The position numbers and the translations under genes are program-made. Positions 54,582 to 61,741 of a DNA stretch of 64,000 nucleotides are shown here, piece by piece. A model generated the notes under the pieces. That model made no database searches. It saw nothing but the letters and a program-made list of their open reading frames with translations, and was not told where the DNA came from. Source of the stretch: Anaerolineae bacterium (GTDB taxonomy: Bacteria; Chloroflexota; Anaerolineae; 4572-78; J111); assembly GCA_023151115.1 (NCBI GenBank), contig JAKLJP010000002.1, positions 124,001-188,000 on the forward strand. The letters run 5' to 3'. Numbering within the stretch: position 1 is the first letter of the stretch; every line of letters begins with the position of its first letter.

Positions 54582-54637
54582 GGTACGCTTTTTGGTGCGT
54601 TTGTCGCAGCGTTCACGGTGCGTTGGGGGAGTATAGT
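54582..54637 (+). promoter_or_regulatory. SARP-type promoter 4 (four heptads + TATAGT)
   Basis: Heptads GGTACGC (54582), GGTGCGT (54594), GCAGCGT (54606) and GGTGCGT (54617), spaced 12, 12 and 11 bp, then 8 bp and TATAGT at 54632-54637. It drives 54707 and probably 55088 and comA. Confidence 0.85.
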
Positions 54638-54706
54638 CAAGGCATAACATCAATTGATGAACATTTAATCACCTATCATAATTCAAAAATAGAAAGGACC
54701 TAAACA

Positions 54707-54904
54707 ATGACTAACACTATCCAAAATATCCAGGCCGAGTACGAGGGCGTAAAAAACGCCATCACCTCCTTAATAGCTGAACAGACCAGATTGCAACACC
54801 GGCTCACCACGCTCAACTTGGTACGCCAATTTGAGCAGCATGGGGTGATCCAGTCCCAGCCCTACTGGTATGTTGCCGGGGTGGGTTTTAAATTTAACCG
54901 ATAA
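54707..54904 (+). CDS. small coiled-coil protein behind SARP-type promoter 4
   Basis: A 65-residue protein with a helical core, YEGVKNAITSLIAEQTRLQH, and an aromatic tail (PYWYVAGVGFKFNR). No family known. ATG 54707 follows GAAAGGA. Its position directly behind an SARP-type promoter and before an FAD oxidoreductase repeats the layout at 45659-47446. Confidence 0.65.
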   Translation: MTNTIQNIQAEYEGVKNAITSLIAEQTRLQHRLTTLNLVRQFEQHGVIQSQPYWYVAGVGFKFNR

Positions 54905-54939
54905 AGAACGGGTGATTCCACAAAACGACTCAGCCTCAT

Positions 54940-55052
54940 GTCATTTCGAGACCGAAGAGCCTGCCCTGAGCGAAGCCGAAGGGTCGAGAAATCCCCAGGG
55001 TACAACGTGTAAAAGTAAGGTATCGGGGATTTCTCCCTGCGGTCGAAATGAC
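54940..55052. repeat. hairpin repeat with GTCATTTCGAG / GGTCGAAATGAC ends
   Basis: About 113 bp, inverted relative to the copy at 43236-43330 and sharing its CTCAGCC flanks. Inside is a GAGCGAAGCCGAAGG word. It lies between the coiled-coil and FAD enzyme genes of one transcript. Confidence 0.85.
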
Positions 55053-55087
55053 ACGGCTGAGCAGTTACGCTAAAACGAGATAAATCT

Positions 55088-56350
55088 ATGAATACGCCAC
55101 AAGCATCAATTACCCCGCGTAACAATCCGGCTGTTTTTGATCACGCCATCGTTATCGGCAGCAGCATCGCCGGCCTGGCCGCGGCTCGCGTTCTGAGCGA
55201 CCATTTTGCCCGTGTCACCGTTATTGAGCGGGACCGCTTACCGGCCACGCCCGACTTTCGCCGGGGCGCGCCCCAGGGCCGGCACGCCCACTTATTACTG
55301 CCGCCGGGCCAGGCGATTCTGGAACAACTCTTTCCAGGGTTAAACACGGCCCTGCTGGCTGCCGGGGCGACCTCTATCAACAGCGGCCCGGAAACCACCT
55401 TCTTTCTCGACGGGGCCTGGCACGATGACCTGACCTGTCTGAGTTGCAGCCGGCCCTTATTGGAAGCTACTGTTTACCAGCGCGTGACCGCCCGGCCAGG
55501 AGTGCGTATTCTGCAAGGGTATGATGTTTTACATCTGGATGTTGACTCACGCCGCCGGCATGTCACCGGAGTCCGTCTGCGCCGCCGGGGCGACTCCGTC
55601 GAGGCCAGACTGGCGGCCAGTCTGGTAGTGGATACCAGCGGGCGAAACTCACGCGCGCCGCAATGGCTGGCTGAGTTGGGCTATACTCCACCTCGGGAAA
55701 CCATTATTAACCCCTTTACCGGCTACACTACCCGCATCTACCGCCGCCCGACTAATTTTGACCAGAACTGGCAATTGCTGCGCGTCCGGCGCACCCCCCC
55801 CGACGGCACACGGGGCGGCCTGATTTCGCCCATCGAGGGCAACCGCTGGTACGTGACCTTGATCGGCATGTCACGCGACTTTCCGCCCACCGATGAAGAA
55901 AGCTTCATGGCCTTTGCCCGCAGCCTGCCCAGTCCGCGAATGGTTGAAGCCATACAGGCGGCGGAACCGATCTCTAAAATATATGGCTTTCGGAACACGG
56001 AAAACCGGCTGCGCCATTACGAGGCGCTGCCCCGCTACCTGGAAGGCTTTCTGGTCGCCGGCGATGCCGTCTGCGCCGTCAGCCCGGTCCATGCCCAGGG
56101 GATGACCTCGGCCTTGCTGGGGTTGGAAGGGTTGGCCGACTGCCTGGTTGAGCAGCGTCAGCGGGGCAATTTGAACGGCCTGGCCCAAACCTTTCAGCAG
56201 CGTCTACGCCAGGCCACCGACACAGTCTGGCAACTGATCACTAACGACGACCTGCGCTGGCCGGCAACGATTGTGACGGAACGGGTTGATTCGACGGCGC
56301 TTTTGCGCCAACCCGCTGCGGCTTCAATTGCGCCGATGGTAACAGGGTAG
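55088..56350 (+). CDS. FAD-dependent monooxygenase-like protein
   Basis: A 420-residue flavoprotein. It has the FAD-binding start HAIVIGSSIAGLAAARVLSD with TVIERDRLP, a mid-chain LVVDTSGRNSRAPQWL, and the C-terminal FAD motif GFLVAGDAVCAVSPVHAQGM. These are typical of single-component aromatic or polyketide hydroxylases. The substrate cannot be read. Expected to be transcribed from SARP-type promoter 4 and followed by comA after a word-repeat spacer. Confidence 0.87.
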   Translation: MNTPQASITPRNNPAVFDHAIVIGSSIAGLAAARVLSDHFARVTVIERDRLPATPDFRRGAPQGRHAHLLLPPGQAILEQLFPGLNTALLAAGATSINSGPETTFFLDGAWHDDLTCLSCSRPLLEATVYQRVTARPGVRILQGYDVLHLDVDSRRRHVTGVRLRRRGDSVEARLAASLVVDTSGRNSRAPQWLAELGYTPPRETIINPFTGYTTRIYRRPTNFDQNWQLLRVRRTPPDGTRGGLISPIEGNRWYVTLIGMSRDFPPTDEESFMAFARSLPSPRMVEAIQAAEPISKIYGFRNTENRLRHYEALPRYLEGFLVAGDAVCAVSPVHAQGMTSALLGLEGLADCLVEQRQRGNLNGLAQTFQQRLRQATDTVWQLITNDDLRWPATIVTERVDSTALLRQPAAASIAPMVTG

Positions 56351-56480
56351 CTGAGTAGCATGTAGCAGAGATATAGTATCAGTGGATCCAATTTTCGAGG
56401 AGTGAGGCACGCCTCCATGCCGAACGAGCCGCACGTGGGCGTGCTGGCTCCTCAAATTTGATCTACTGAGTATAGAACCC

Positions 56481-56510
56481 CTGTCTACTGTCTACCGTCT
56501 ACCGTCTACT
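56481..56510. repeat. CTGTCTA / CCGTCTA heptamer tandem
   Basis: Four units (CTGTCTA, CTGTCTA, CCGTCTA, CCGTCTA) end just before the ribosome-binding site of the comA-like gene. The same word as at 6164. Confidence 0.8.
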
Positions 56511-56526
56511 ATTTTTGGAGGCTTTT

Positions 56527-57381
56527 ATGAAAACAAAAGCGTGGGGCAACCTGATCTATCCCATGGCCCCTGGCCGGATTACGGCTAAACCCCGGCAGCA
56601 AGGGCTGACCATGATCCTTGACCGCTGCCAGGGCCTCAATGAAACGCAGGATCTGCTGGCCTTGAGCGGCGATTACATTGATCATATCAAGCTTAGTTTC
56701 GGCACCAGTGTTCTGGTGGATGAGACGCTGCTGCGCCGTAAAATCGAACTGGTGCGGGCGCACGCAATAGACATCTACCCCGGCGGCACCCTCATGGAAG
56801 TAGCCCTGTTTCAGGGCGTTTATCCTCAATTTGTCCGCCGGGCCAAAGCGCTGGGCTTTACCGCCCTGGAGATTTCGGACGGCAGCATCTCCATCCCTCG
56901 ACCGGTACGCCAGGACTGTATCAAGCAAGCCCTCGATGCCGGGCTAAAAGTGATTACCGAAGTAGGCAAAAAAGACCCCACCTTATCCATCCCCCCCACA
57001 GAGATGGTTGAGCAAATAACCGACGACCTGGCTTTAGGCGCGGAGAAGGTGATTGTCGAAGCCCGCGAGGGGGGCCGGGGTATTGGCATCTATGATGAAG
57101 AAGGCCGGTTGCGGGATGATGAGATGGCGCTGATTCTGAGGTATCTGGACCAGCGCCAGGATCAGGTTATGTGGGAAGCGCCGCTGCCCAGCCAGCAGTC
57201 AGCCTTGATTTTACGCGGCGGGCCAAACGTCAACCTGGGTAATGTTAAACCCAACGATGTGTTGGGCCTGGAAGCCATGCGCTGCGGCCTGCGCTTTGAA
57301 ACCTTCCGCCATTTTGCGCCTCAGCCGGTCTTACTGCAAATGGACCTGACGGCGCGGCCAGCAGTGGAGTACGCCGGCTAG
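56527..57381 (+). CDS. comA: phosphosulfolactate synthase (ComA family)
   Basis: A 284-residue TIM-barrel enzyme that adds sulfite to phosphoenolpyruvate to give phosphosulfolactate, the first step of coenzyme M synthesis. Family stretches are GLTMILDRCQGL near the start, DYIDHIKLSFGTSVLV, IDIYPGGTLMEVALFQG, ALEISDGSISIP with substrate-binding acids, and LGAEKVIVEAREGGRGIGIY. Some Bacillus homologues (YitD) have an unsettled role, so the activity is likely but not certain. ATG 56527 follows GGAGG. The lyase and PLP enzyme at 59351 and 60736 complete a set seen in bacterial coenzyme M loci. Confidence 0.88.
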   Translation: MKTKAWGNLIYPMAPGRITAKPRQQGLTMILDRCQGLNETQDLLALSGDYIDHIKLSFGTSVLVDETLLRRKIELVRAHAIDIYPGGTLMEVALFQGVYPQFVRRAKALGFTALEISDGSISIPRPVRQDCIKQALDAGLKVITEVGKKDPTLSIPPTEMVEQITDDLALGAEKVIVEAREGGRGIGIYDEEGRLRDDEMALILRYLDQRQDQVMWEAPLPSQQSALILRGGPNVNLGNVKPNDVLGLEAMRCGLRFETFRHFAPQPVLLQMDLTARPAVEYAG

Positions 57382-57405
57382 AAATTCAGCCGATAGAGCA
57401 ATAAT

Positions 57406-57449
57406 GGTGCGTTTTTCGGTGCGTCTGCGTTACGGCTGAGAAATATACT
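57406..57449 (+). promoter_or_regulatory. SARP-type promoter 5 (three heptads + TATACT)
   Basis: Heptads GGTGCGT (57406), GGTGCGT (57418) and GTTACGG (57429), spaced 12 and 11 bp, then 8 bp and TATACT at 57444-57449. One heptad fewer than the others, with the same end geometry. Confidence 0.75.
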
Positions 57450-57579
57450 GGGCTTAGCAACATAAAAAACAGATTTGATTGCCGGTCACCCTGTCAAGTA
57501 ACAGCCTCACCCCCGGCAGTCGGACAGAAAGGAGGAGTATTATCGAAATTAAGTAACACACCTTTACCACCGGCGCACG

Positions 57580-57682
57580 TCCGGCGACTTTATCGCCGGA
57601 CTATGGAACAGCGCCCGATTAATCGGACTAAAGCCGGGTTCACCCGGCGCTGCAAAGTAGCCCTGGCATAAACTGCCAGGGC
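57580..57682 (+). other. leader with four consecutive short palindromes
   Basis: TCCGGCGA / TCGCCGGA (57580-57600), CCGATTAATCGG (57615-57626), GCCGGG / CCCGGC (57633-57648) and GCCCTGGC / GCCAGGGC (57660-57682) lie in the 310-nt stretch between SARP-type promoter 5 and the gene at 57759. It could be a structured RNA leader or a degenerate REP cluster. No T-run follows any stem. Confidence 0.55.
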
Positions 57683-57758
57683 GGGTGAGACAGGCCGAAG
57701 CAGTTTCCGAACACTCTCAACTATCAAAAAATTACTAATCATAAGGAGAAACTAAAAA

Positions 57759-58187
57759 ATGACCCCTCAAGAAACCAACGCTTATATGAAAGAAAAAATG
57801 GGCTTTCTGCCGCGTATGTTTGCTACGGTTAATCAGATTGCCCCGCCGGCCGGCCAAACCTTTGCCGATTTCTACGCCGTTATTTTTGGCAACGGCGCTC
57901 TGCCCCAGAAAGTTAAAGAGTTGATGTTCATGTCAACCGGTGTGGCTTACTGTTCCCCCCGCTGCATTATCCACGTTGTCCCGGCCATCGAAGCCGGCGC
58001 AACCGACGCTGAAATCTTTGAGGCGGCTGCGGTTGGGATGATTGCCGCCGGTTTTGTGCCGGGTGGCCCCGGCATCCCCTACGCCTTTGAATATGCCGCC
58101 AAGTGCATGGATATTGCCGCCAAGTATCGCGCCGGCGAAGAATGGGAATACCTGCCCGCGCCCAAGTTCAATCGCGGCGTGTATTGA
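57759..58187 (+). CDS. carboxymuconolactone decarboxylase / AhpD-like protein
   Basis: A 142-residue helical protein of the CMD family. It contains LPQKVKELMFMSTGVAYCSP and the redox-type motif CSPRCIIHVVPAIEAGAT, which has three residues between the cysteines instead of the AhpD two. The C-terminus EYAAKCMDIAAKYR is also typical. It may act as a peroxidase-like thiol enzyme or as a decarboxylase. First gene behind SARP-type promoter 5, with AAGGAG upstream of ATG 57759. Confidence 0.85.
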   Translation: MTPQETNAYMKEKMGFLPRMFATVNQIAPPAGQTFADFYAVIFGNGALPQKVKELMFMSTGVAYCSPRCIIHVVPAIEAGATDAEIFEAAAVGMIAAGFVPGGPGIPYAFEYAAKCMDIAAKYRAGEEWEYLPAPKFNRGVY

Positions 58188-58193
58188 TAAGAT

Positions 58194-58252
58194 GAAACGT
58201 GATACGTGAGGATTTTCCACCCGGAGTCATCACGTATCACGCATCACGTTTC
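58194..58252. repeat. ACGTGAT / ATCACGT heptamer hairpin
   Basis: GAAACGTGATACGTGA on the left and CACGTAT, CACGCAT, CACGTTT on the right are inverted arms. A close relative of 21741-21794. Confidence 0.8.
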
Positions 58253-58267
58253 ATAACAGGGGAAGTC

Positions 58268-58615
58268 ATGATGAATGATACTATTACTTTAACCCATCTG
58301 GCCGCAGAGATGGCCCAACTCCGGCAGGAAATTGAACAAATGAACCAGCGCCTCGATATGATCTACGGAGCCGTCACCCGCCTGGCCGAAAGTAAAGCCC
58401 AGCCGCAGCCATTCGCCGCCGCTTCTCCAAAGCGGTCCGCTGCCCTGTCCTCTGCCACCGACATGCCGTTCTCGGCGCAAGCCCTGCTGGACCCCGGCAG
58501 TATGTTAGCCTCATTACATCAACACGCCGTCAAGGCCGGGCTGACCATACCCATCGAAGCAGTTGAGCGCCTGCAAGAGGAACTTCCTGATGAAATTCAA
58601 CGACCAAATGCTTAA
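58268..58615 (+). CDS. small protein with coiled-coil N-terminus
   Basis: A 115-residue protein. Residues 8-40 form a coiled coil (LAAEMAQLRQEIEQMNQRLD). An Ala/Pro-rich middle is followed by a helical end (LHQHAVKAGLTIPIEAVERL). No family is recognised. ATG 58268 follows GGGGAAG. It overlaps the next gene by 26 bp, which points to coupled translation and perhaps a complex between the two products. Confidence 0.65.
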   Translation: MMNDTITLTHLAAEMAQLRQEIEQMNQRLDMIYGAVTRLAESKAQPQPFAAASPKRSAALSSATDMPFSAQALLDPGSMLASLHQHAVKAGLTIPIEAVERLQEELPDEIQRPNA

Positions 58616-59264
58616 AAAATCTTCTCCTGCCCCCCAAAACCTGGTTCCGTTACCCTATCGCCAGGTGAGCGTCCAACCCTACACCGGCCCCATGACCGCC
58701 GAGGCCATTGGAATGCATCTGCTGGGCAGAGATTCTTACCGCCGCACTCGCTACGTGGTGCTGGAGCAGGATAATACCTGCGCCATTGCCGTCGTCAGCC
58801 GGGAAAGTGAAGAGCCGCTCTTCAGCCCCATCACCGCCGTCGAAGTGCTGGCCCTGCCCCCGCTGCAATTGGTTCTACACAATTTCGACCTGCGCGATCT
58901 GGCCGATCAAACCCCCGACGCCGAAGCTTACCTCATCCCCTGCCGCGCTGCGGGCCTGAATTTTGACGCGCCGACCTATTTTCTGGATGAGCATCCCCCC
59001 CGCCACAATTGGACCATGATTGCCTGCGAACGCAGCCGCCAGATTCACCGCCATTTTTACGGCGACGACGCGCCCCGCATCGAGATGTGTCCCCGCCGCT
59101 TGACCCAGGATGACGGCACACCCACTCTACTGAAATGCTGTTTGCTGGAAGAAGGGTTCGAGATCGAAGGCTGCCGGGTGATTGTGCCCTGGGGCGCTAC
59201 TCTGGCCCAAGTTGAAGGGGGCCTGAAAGCCCTGGTTTCGACCAGCGAGGTCGAGATTGACTAA
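58590..59264 (+). CDS. conserved-looking hypothetical protein
   Basis: A 224-residue soluble protein without recognised domains. It is mixed alpha/beta by eye, with RYVVLEQDNTCAIAVVSRES near residue 55 and several cysteines and histidines in the second half (IACERSRQIHRHFYGDD, EMCPRR, KCCLLEEG) that could bind a metal. ATG 58590 is chosen over the upstream in-frame start at 58563 because GAGGAAC precedes it. It overlaps 58268-58615. Its place between the CMD protein and the lyase suggests a part in the same pathway, but no function can be assigned. Confidence 0.6.
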   Translation: MKFNDQMLKKSSPAPQNLVPLPYRQVSVQPYTGPMTAEAIGMHLLGRDSYRRTRYVVLEQDNTCAIAVVSRESEEPLFSPITAVEVLALPPLQLVLHNFDLRDLADQTPDAEAYLIPCRAAGLNFDAPTYFLDEHPPRHNWTMIACERSRQIHRHFYGDDAPRIEMCPRRLTQDDGTPTLLKCCLLEEGFEIEGCRVIVPWGATLAQVEGGLKALVSTSEVEID

Positions 59265-59269
59265 GCCGG

Positions 59270-59298
59270 TTGACCCGGCTTACGGCGGCGCTTATAAT
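59270..59298 (+). promoter_or_regulatory. sigma70 promoter of the lyase / PLP-enzyme pair
   Basis: TTGACC (59270-59275), 17 bp, TATAAT (59293-59298), about 50 bp before the ATG at 59351. These two genes can therefore be expressed without the SARP-type activator. Confidence 0.8.
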
Positions 59299-59350
59299 AG
59301 GCGTGAATAGACCCAAACCCACACCTTAGCCCAAGTAGAGAGGTGAACCG

Positions 59351-60739
59351 ATGCCCATCCACATGATTGATTCGGAAATTTACAGCGGGGCCTGGAGTAC
59401 TGACGAAATGCAGGCCATTTTTGATGATGTACCCCGCACCCAGGGCTGGCTGGAGGTCATCGCTGCGCTGGCCGAAGCCCAGGCCGAAGTTGGCCTCATT
59501 CCGGCAGAAGTAGCGCCGGAAATTCGGCAGGTCTGTCGAGTGGAATTGCTCAACATGGCTGCGCTGCGCCAGGGCTACCAGGAAACCGGCCATTCGACCC
59601 TGGGCTTGATCCGGGAGTTGAAAAAGTTGGCCTCGCCGGCTGCCGGAGAGTGGCTCTACTATGGGGCTACCGTGCAGGATATTACCGACACCTGGCTGGC
59701 GGTGGCTCTGCTCAAAGTCTGGGCCATTGTCTGGCGGGATTTGCGCGATCTTGAAGGCACACTGCTGGCCTTAGCGGTGGCTCATCGCGATACACCCATG
59801 CCGGGTCGGACGCACGGCCAGCCCGGTTTACCCATTACCTTTGGGTTTAAAGTCGCCGTCTGGCTGCGCGAACTGCGCCGCCACATTGAACGATTGAAGG
59901 AGGTGCGCCGGCGGCTGGGTGAGGGTCAATTAGCCGGCGGGGTCGGATCGCTGTCATCTTTTGGCGAGAAGGGCCTGGCCTTGCAGGAACGCTTTTTTGC
60001 CAAACTGGGCCTGCGCCCGCCCGATATTGTCTGGAATACCGCCCGCGATACCCAGGCCGAGTTTATCCATCTCCTGGCCTTGATCGCCGCCACAATAGAT
60101 AAAATCGGCCACGAAATCTACAATTTGCAGCGCCCGGAGTTGGGCGAGGTGCGGGAAGGTTTTGTCAGTGGTACAGTTGGCAGCATCACCATGCCCCATA
60201 AACGCAACCCGGAAATTGCCGAACACCTGGGCACCCTGGCCCGCCTCATCCGGCACAATGCCGCCTGTCTGGCCGAAAATCTGGTCCACGATCACGAGCG
60301 TGACGGGCGCTCCTGGAAGGCCGAATGGGGATTGATCGGCCCTACCTGCGCCATGACCGGGTCGCTGCTGCGCCTGGCGAAAATCATGTGCGCCAACCTT
60401 CAGGTGGATAAACAGGCCATGCGCCAGAATTTGGAAGCCACCCAGGGCTATGTTCTGTCTGAAGGGGTCATGCTGGCCCTGGCCCAAAAGGTCGGCAAGC
60501 AAACGGCGCACCGCCTGGTTTATGAGACGGCCATGGCTGCTTTTGAGGCCGGCCGGCCTTTGCCAGAGGTCATCCTTGAAAATGAACAGATTACAGCCCA
60601 CCTGTCCCCGCAGGAGATCGAAGCATTGTTTGATTATGAACGGCAGTTGGGGCTGTGTCCTCAATTTGTGGATCGGGTCGTCCAACTGACTGAGGCCGAT
60701 CGGGCCAGAGACGAGACTGAGCCAGGAGCTGCGCCATGA
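59351..60739 (+). CDS. aspartase/fumarase-superfamily lyase
   Basis: A 462-residue lyase. Superfamily marks are GATVQDITDTWLAVAL, then RTHGQPGLPITFGFKVAVW (the catalytic histidine region) and the signature GTVGSITMPHKRNPEIAEHL on the mobile loop. The length is close to adenylosuccinate lyase and carboxymuconate cycloisomerase, and either name could be given automatically. Because a ComA gene lies nearby and a D-cysteine-desulfhydrase-like gene overlaps its stop (ATGA), a role like XcbC1 or XcbD1 of bacterial coenzyme M synthesis (phosphate elimination from phosphosulfolactate, or amination of sulfoacrylate) is proposed. That assignment is inference. Confidence 0.85.
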   Translation: MPIHMIDSEIYSGAWSTDEMQAIFDDVPRTQGWLEVIAALAEAQAEVGLIPAEVAPEIRQVCRVELLNMAALRQGYQETGHSTLGLIRELKKLASPAAGEWLYYGATVQDITDTWLAVALLKVWAIVWRDLRDLEGTLLALAVAHRDTPMPGRTHGQPGLPITFGFKVAVWLRELRRHIERLKEVRRRLGEGQLAGGVGSLSSFGEKGLALQERFFAKLGLRPPDIVWNTARDTQAEFIHLLALIAATIDKIGHEIYNLQRPELGEVREGFVSGTVGSITMPHKRNPEIAEHLGTLARLIRHNAACLAENLVHDHERDGRSWKAEWGLIGPTCAMTGSLLRLAKIMCANLQVDKQAMRQNLEATQGYVLSEGVMLALAQKVGKQTAHRLVYETAMAAFEAGRPLPEVILENEQITAHLSPQEIEALFDYERQLGLCPQFVDRVVQLTEADRARDETEPGAAP

Positions 60740-61731
60740 AGTTGGCCTCGCTGCCGCGTGTCCCTTTAGCCACCCTGCCCACGCCGCTGCATTACGCCGA
60801 GCGTTTGAGCATAGCGCTGGGTGGCCCACAGATCTGGTTCAAACGGGATGATTTGACCGGCTTTGGGATGGGCGGCAACAAAATCCGCAAGCTGGAATTT
60901 CTGGCTGCCGACGCCCTGGCCCAGGGCGCTGATACCCTGGTGACGGGGGCCGGACCGCAATCCAACCATGTGCGGGCGACGATGGCCGTGGCCGCCCGAT
61001 TGGGGCTGAAAGGTGTGGCTGTTTTGCACGGCTCTCGTCCGCCGGAGACCCAGGGCAACTTGCTGCTGGACGAGTTATTCGGGGCCGAGATTATTTTTAC
61101 CAACAACCCGAATCGGGCGCAGTTGGATGCGCGCATTGAAGCTGAGGCGGAGCGGCTGCGACAGGAAGGCCGGCGTCCTTATGTAATTGGGCGGGGCGGA
61201 GCATCGAGCCTGGGCAGCAGCGGATACGTAGCCGCTTCGTTGGAGCTGTTGACCCAGCTTGTAGAGCAAAACCTTCAGCTTGATTATCTGATCTGCGCCA
61301 CCGGCTCGTGCGGCACCCAAACCGGGCTGCTGGTGGGAGCGGCCTGGTTACAGCCGGGTTATCAGATATTAGGTGTGACGGTTAGCCGTCCTCGTCAGGA
61401 ATGTCTGATCCGTATCGAAAAACTGGCCCAGGAAACCATCAGCCTGCTTGATCTTAACCTGAGCGTATCGCCGGCTGAGATCAAAGTCAACGATGACTAC
61501 ATTGGCCCCGGTTACGGTATTCCTACCCCGGCCTGTGTTGAAGCAATTCGGCTGGTAGCTCAAACCGAAGGAATTATGCTCGACCCGGTTTACAGCGGTA
61601 AGGCCATGGCCGGGTTGATAGATTTGATCCGGCGAGGCGAAATCAATCAGCAGCACAAGGTGTTGTTTTTGCATACCGGCGGCGCGCCCAGCCTCTTTGC
61701 TTATCAAACTGCCTTAAGCGGGTCTCAGTAA
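60736..61731 (+). CDS. PLP enzyme of the D-cysteine desulfhydrase / ACC deaminase family
   Basis: A 331-residue fold-type II PLP enzyme. The lysine for PLP is in GFGMGGNKIRKLEF (about 44-57), with QSNHVRATMAVAARLGL behind it. The phosphate-binding loop is in ATGSCGTQTGLLVG, and the C-terminus VLFLHTGGAPSLFAY is typical. Such enzymes break down D-cysteine or 1-aminocyclopropane-carboxylate, and XcbE1 of the coenzyme M pathway belongs here. With the lyase gene overlapping by 4 bp, a cysteate- or sulfopyruvate-forming step is plausible. Convergent with livF, 10 bp apart. Confidence 0.9.
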   Translation: MKLASLPRVPLATLPTPLHYAERLSIALGGPQIWFKRDDLTGFGMGGNKIRKLEFLAADALAQGADTLVTGAGPQSNHVRATMAVAARLGLKGVAVLHGSRPPETQGNLLLDELFGAEIIFTNNPNRAQLDARIEAEAERLRQEGRRPYVIGRGGASSLGSSGYVAASLELLTQLVEQNLQLDYLICATGSCGTQTGLLVGAAWLQPGYQILGVTVSRPRQECLIRIEKLAQETISLLDLNLSVSPAEIKVNDDYIGPGYGIPTPACVEAIRLVAQTEGIMLDPVYSGKAMAGLIDLIRRGEINQQHKVLFLHTGGAPSLFAYQTALSGSQ

Positions 61732-61741
61732 ATTGGCTTGT

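Noticed and set aside
57531..57557. Start site after AAGGAGGAG (ATTATCGAAATTAAG then stop)
   Set aside because: Only five codons and no standard start; treated as part of the leader or a gene remnant.
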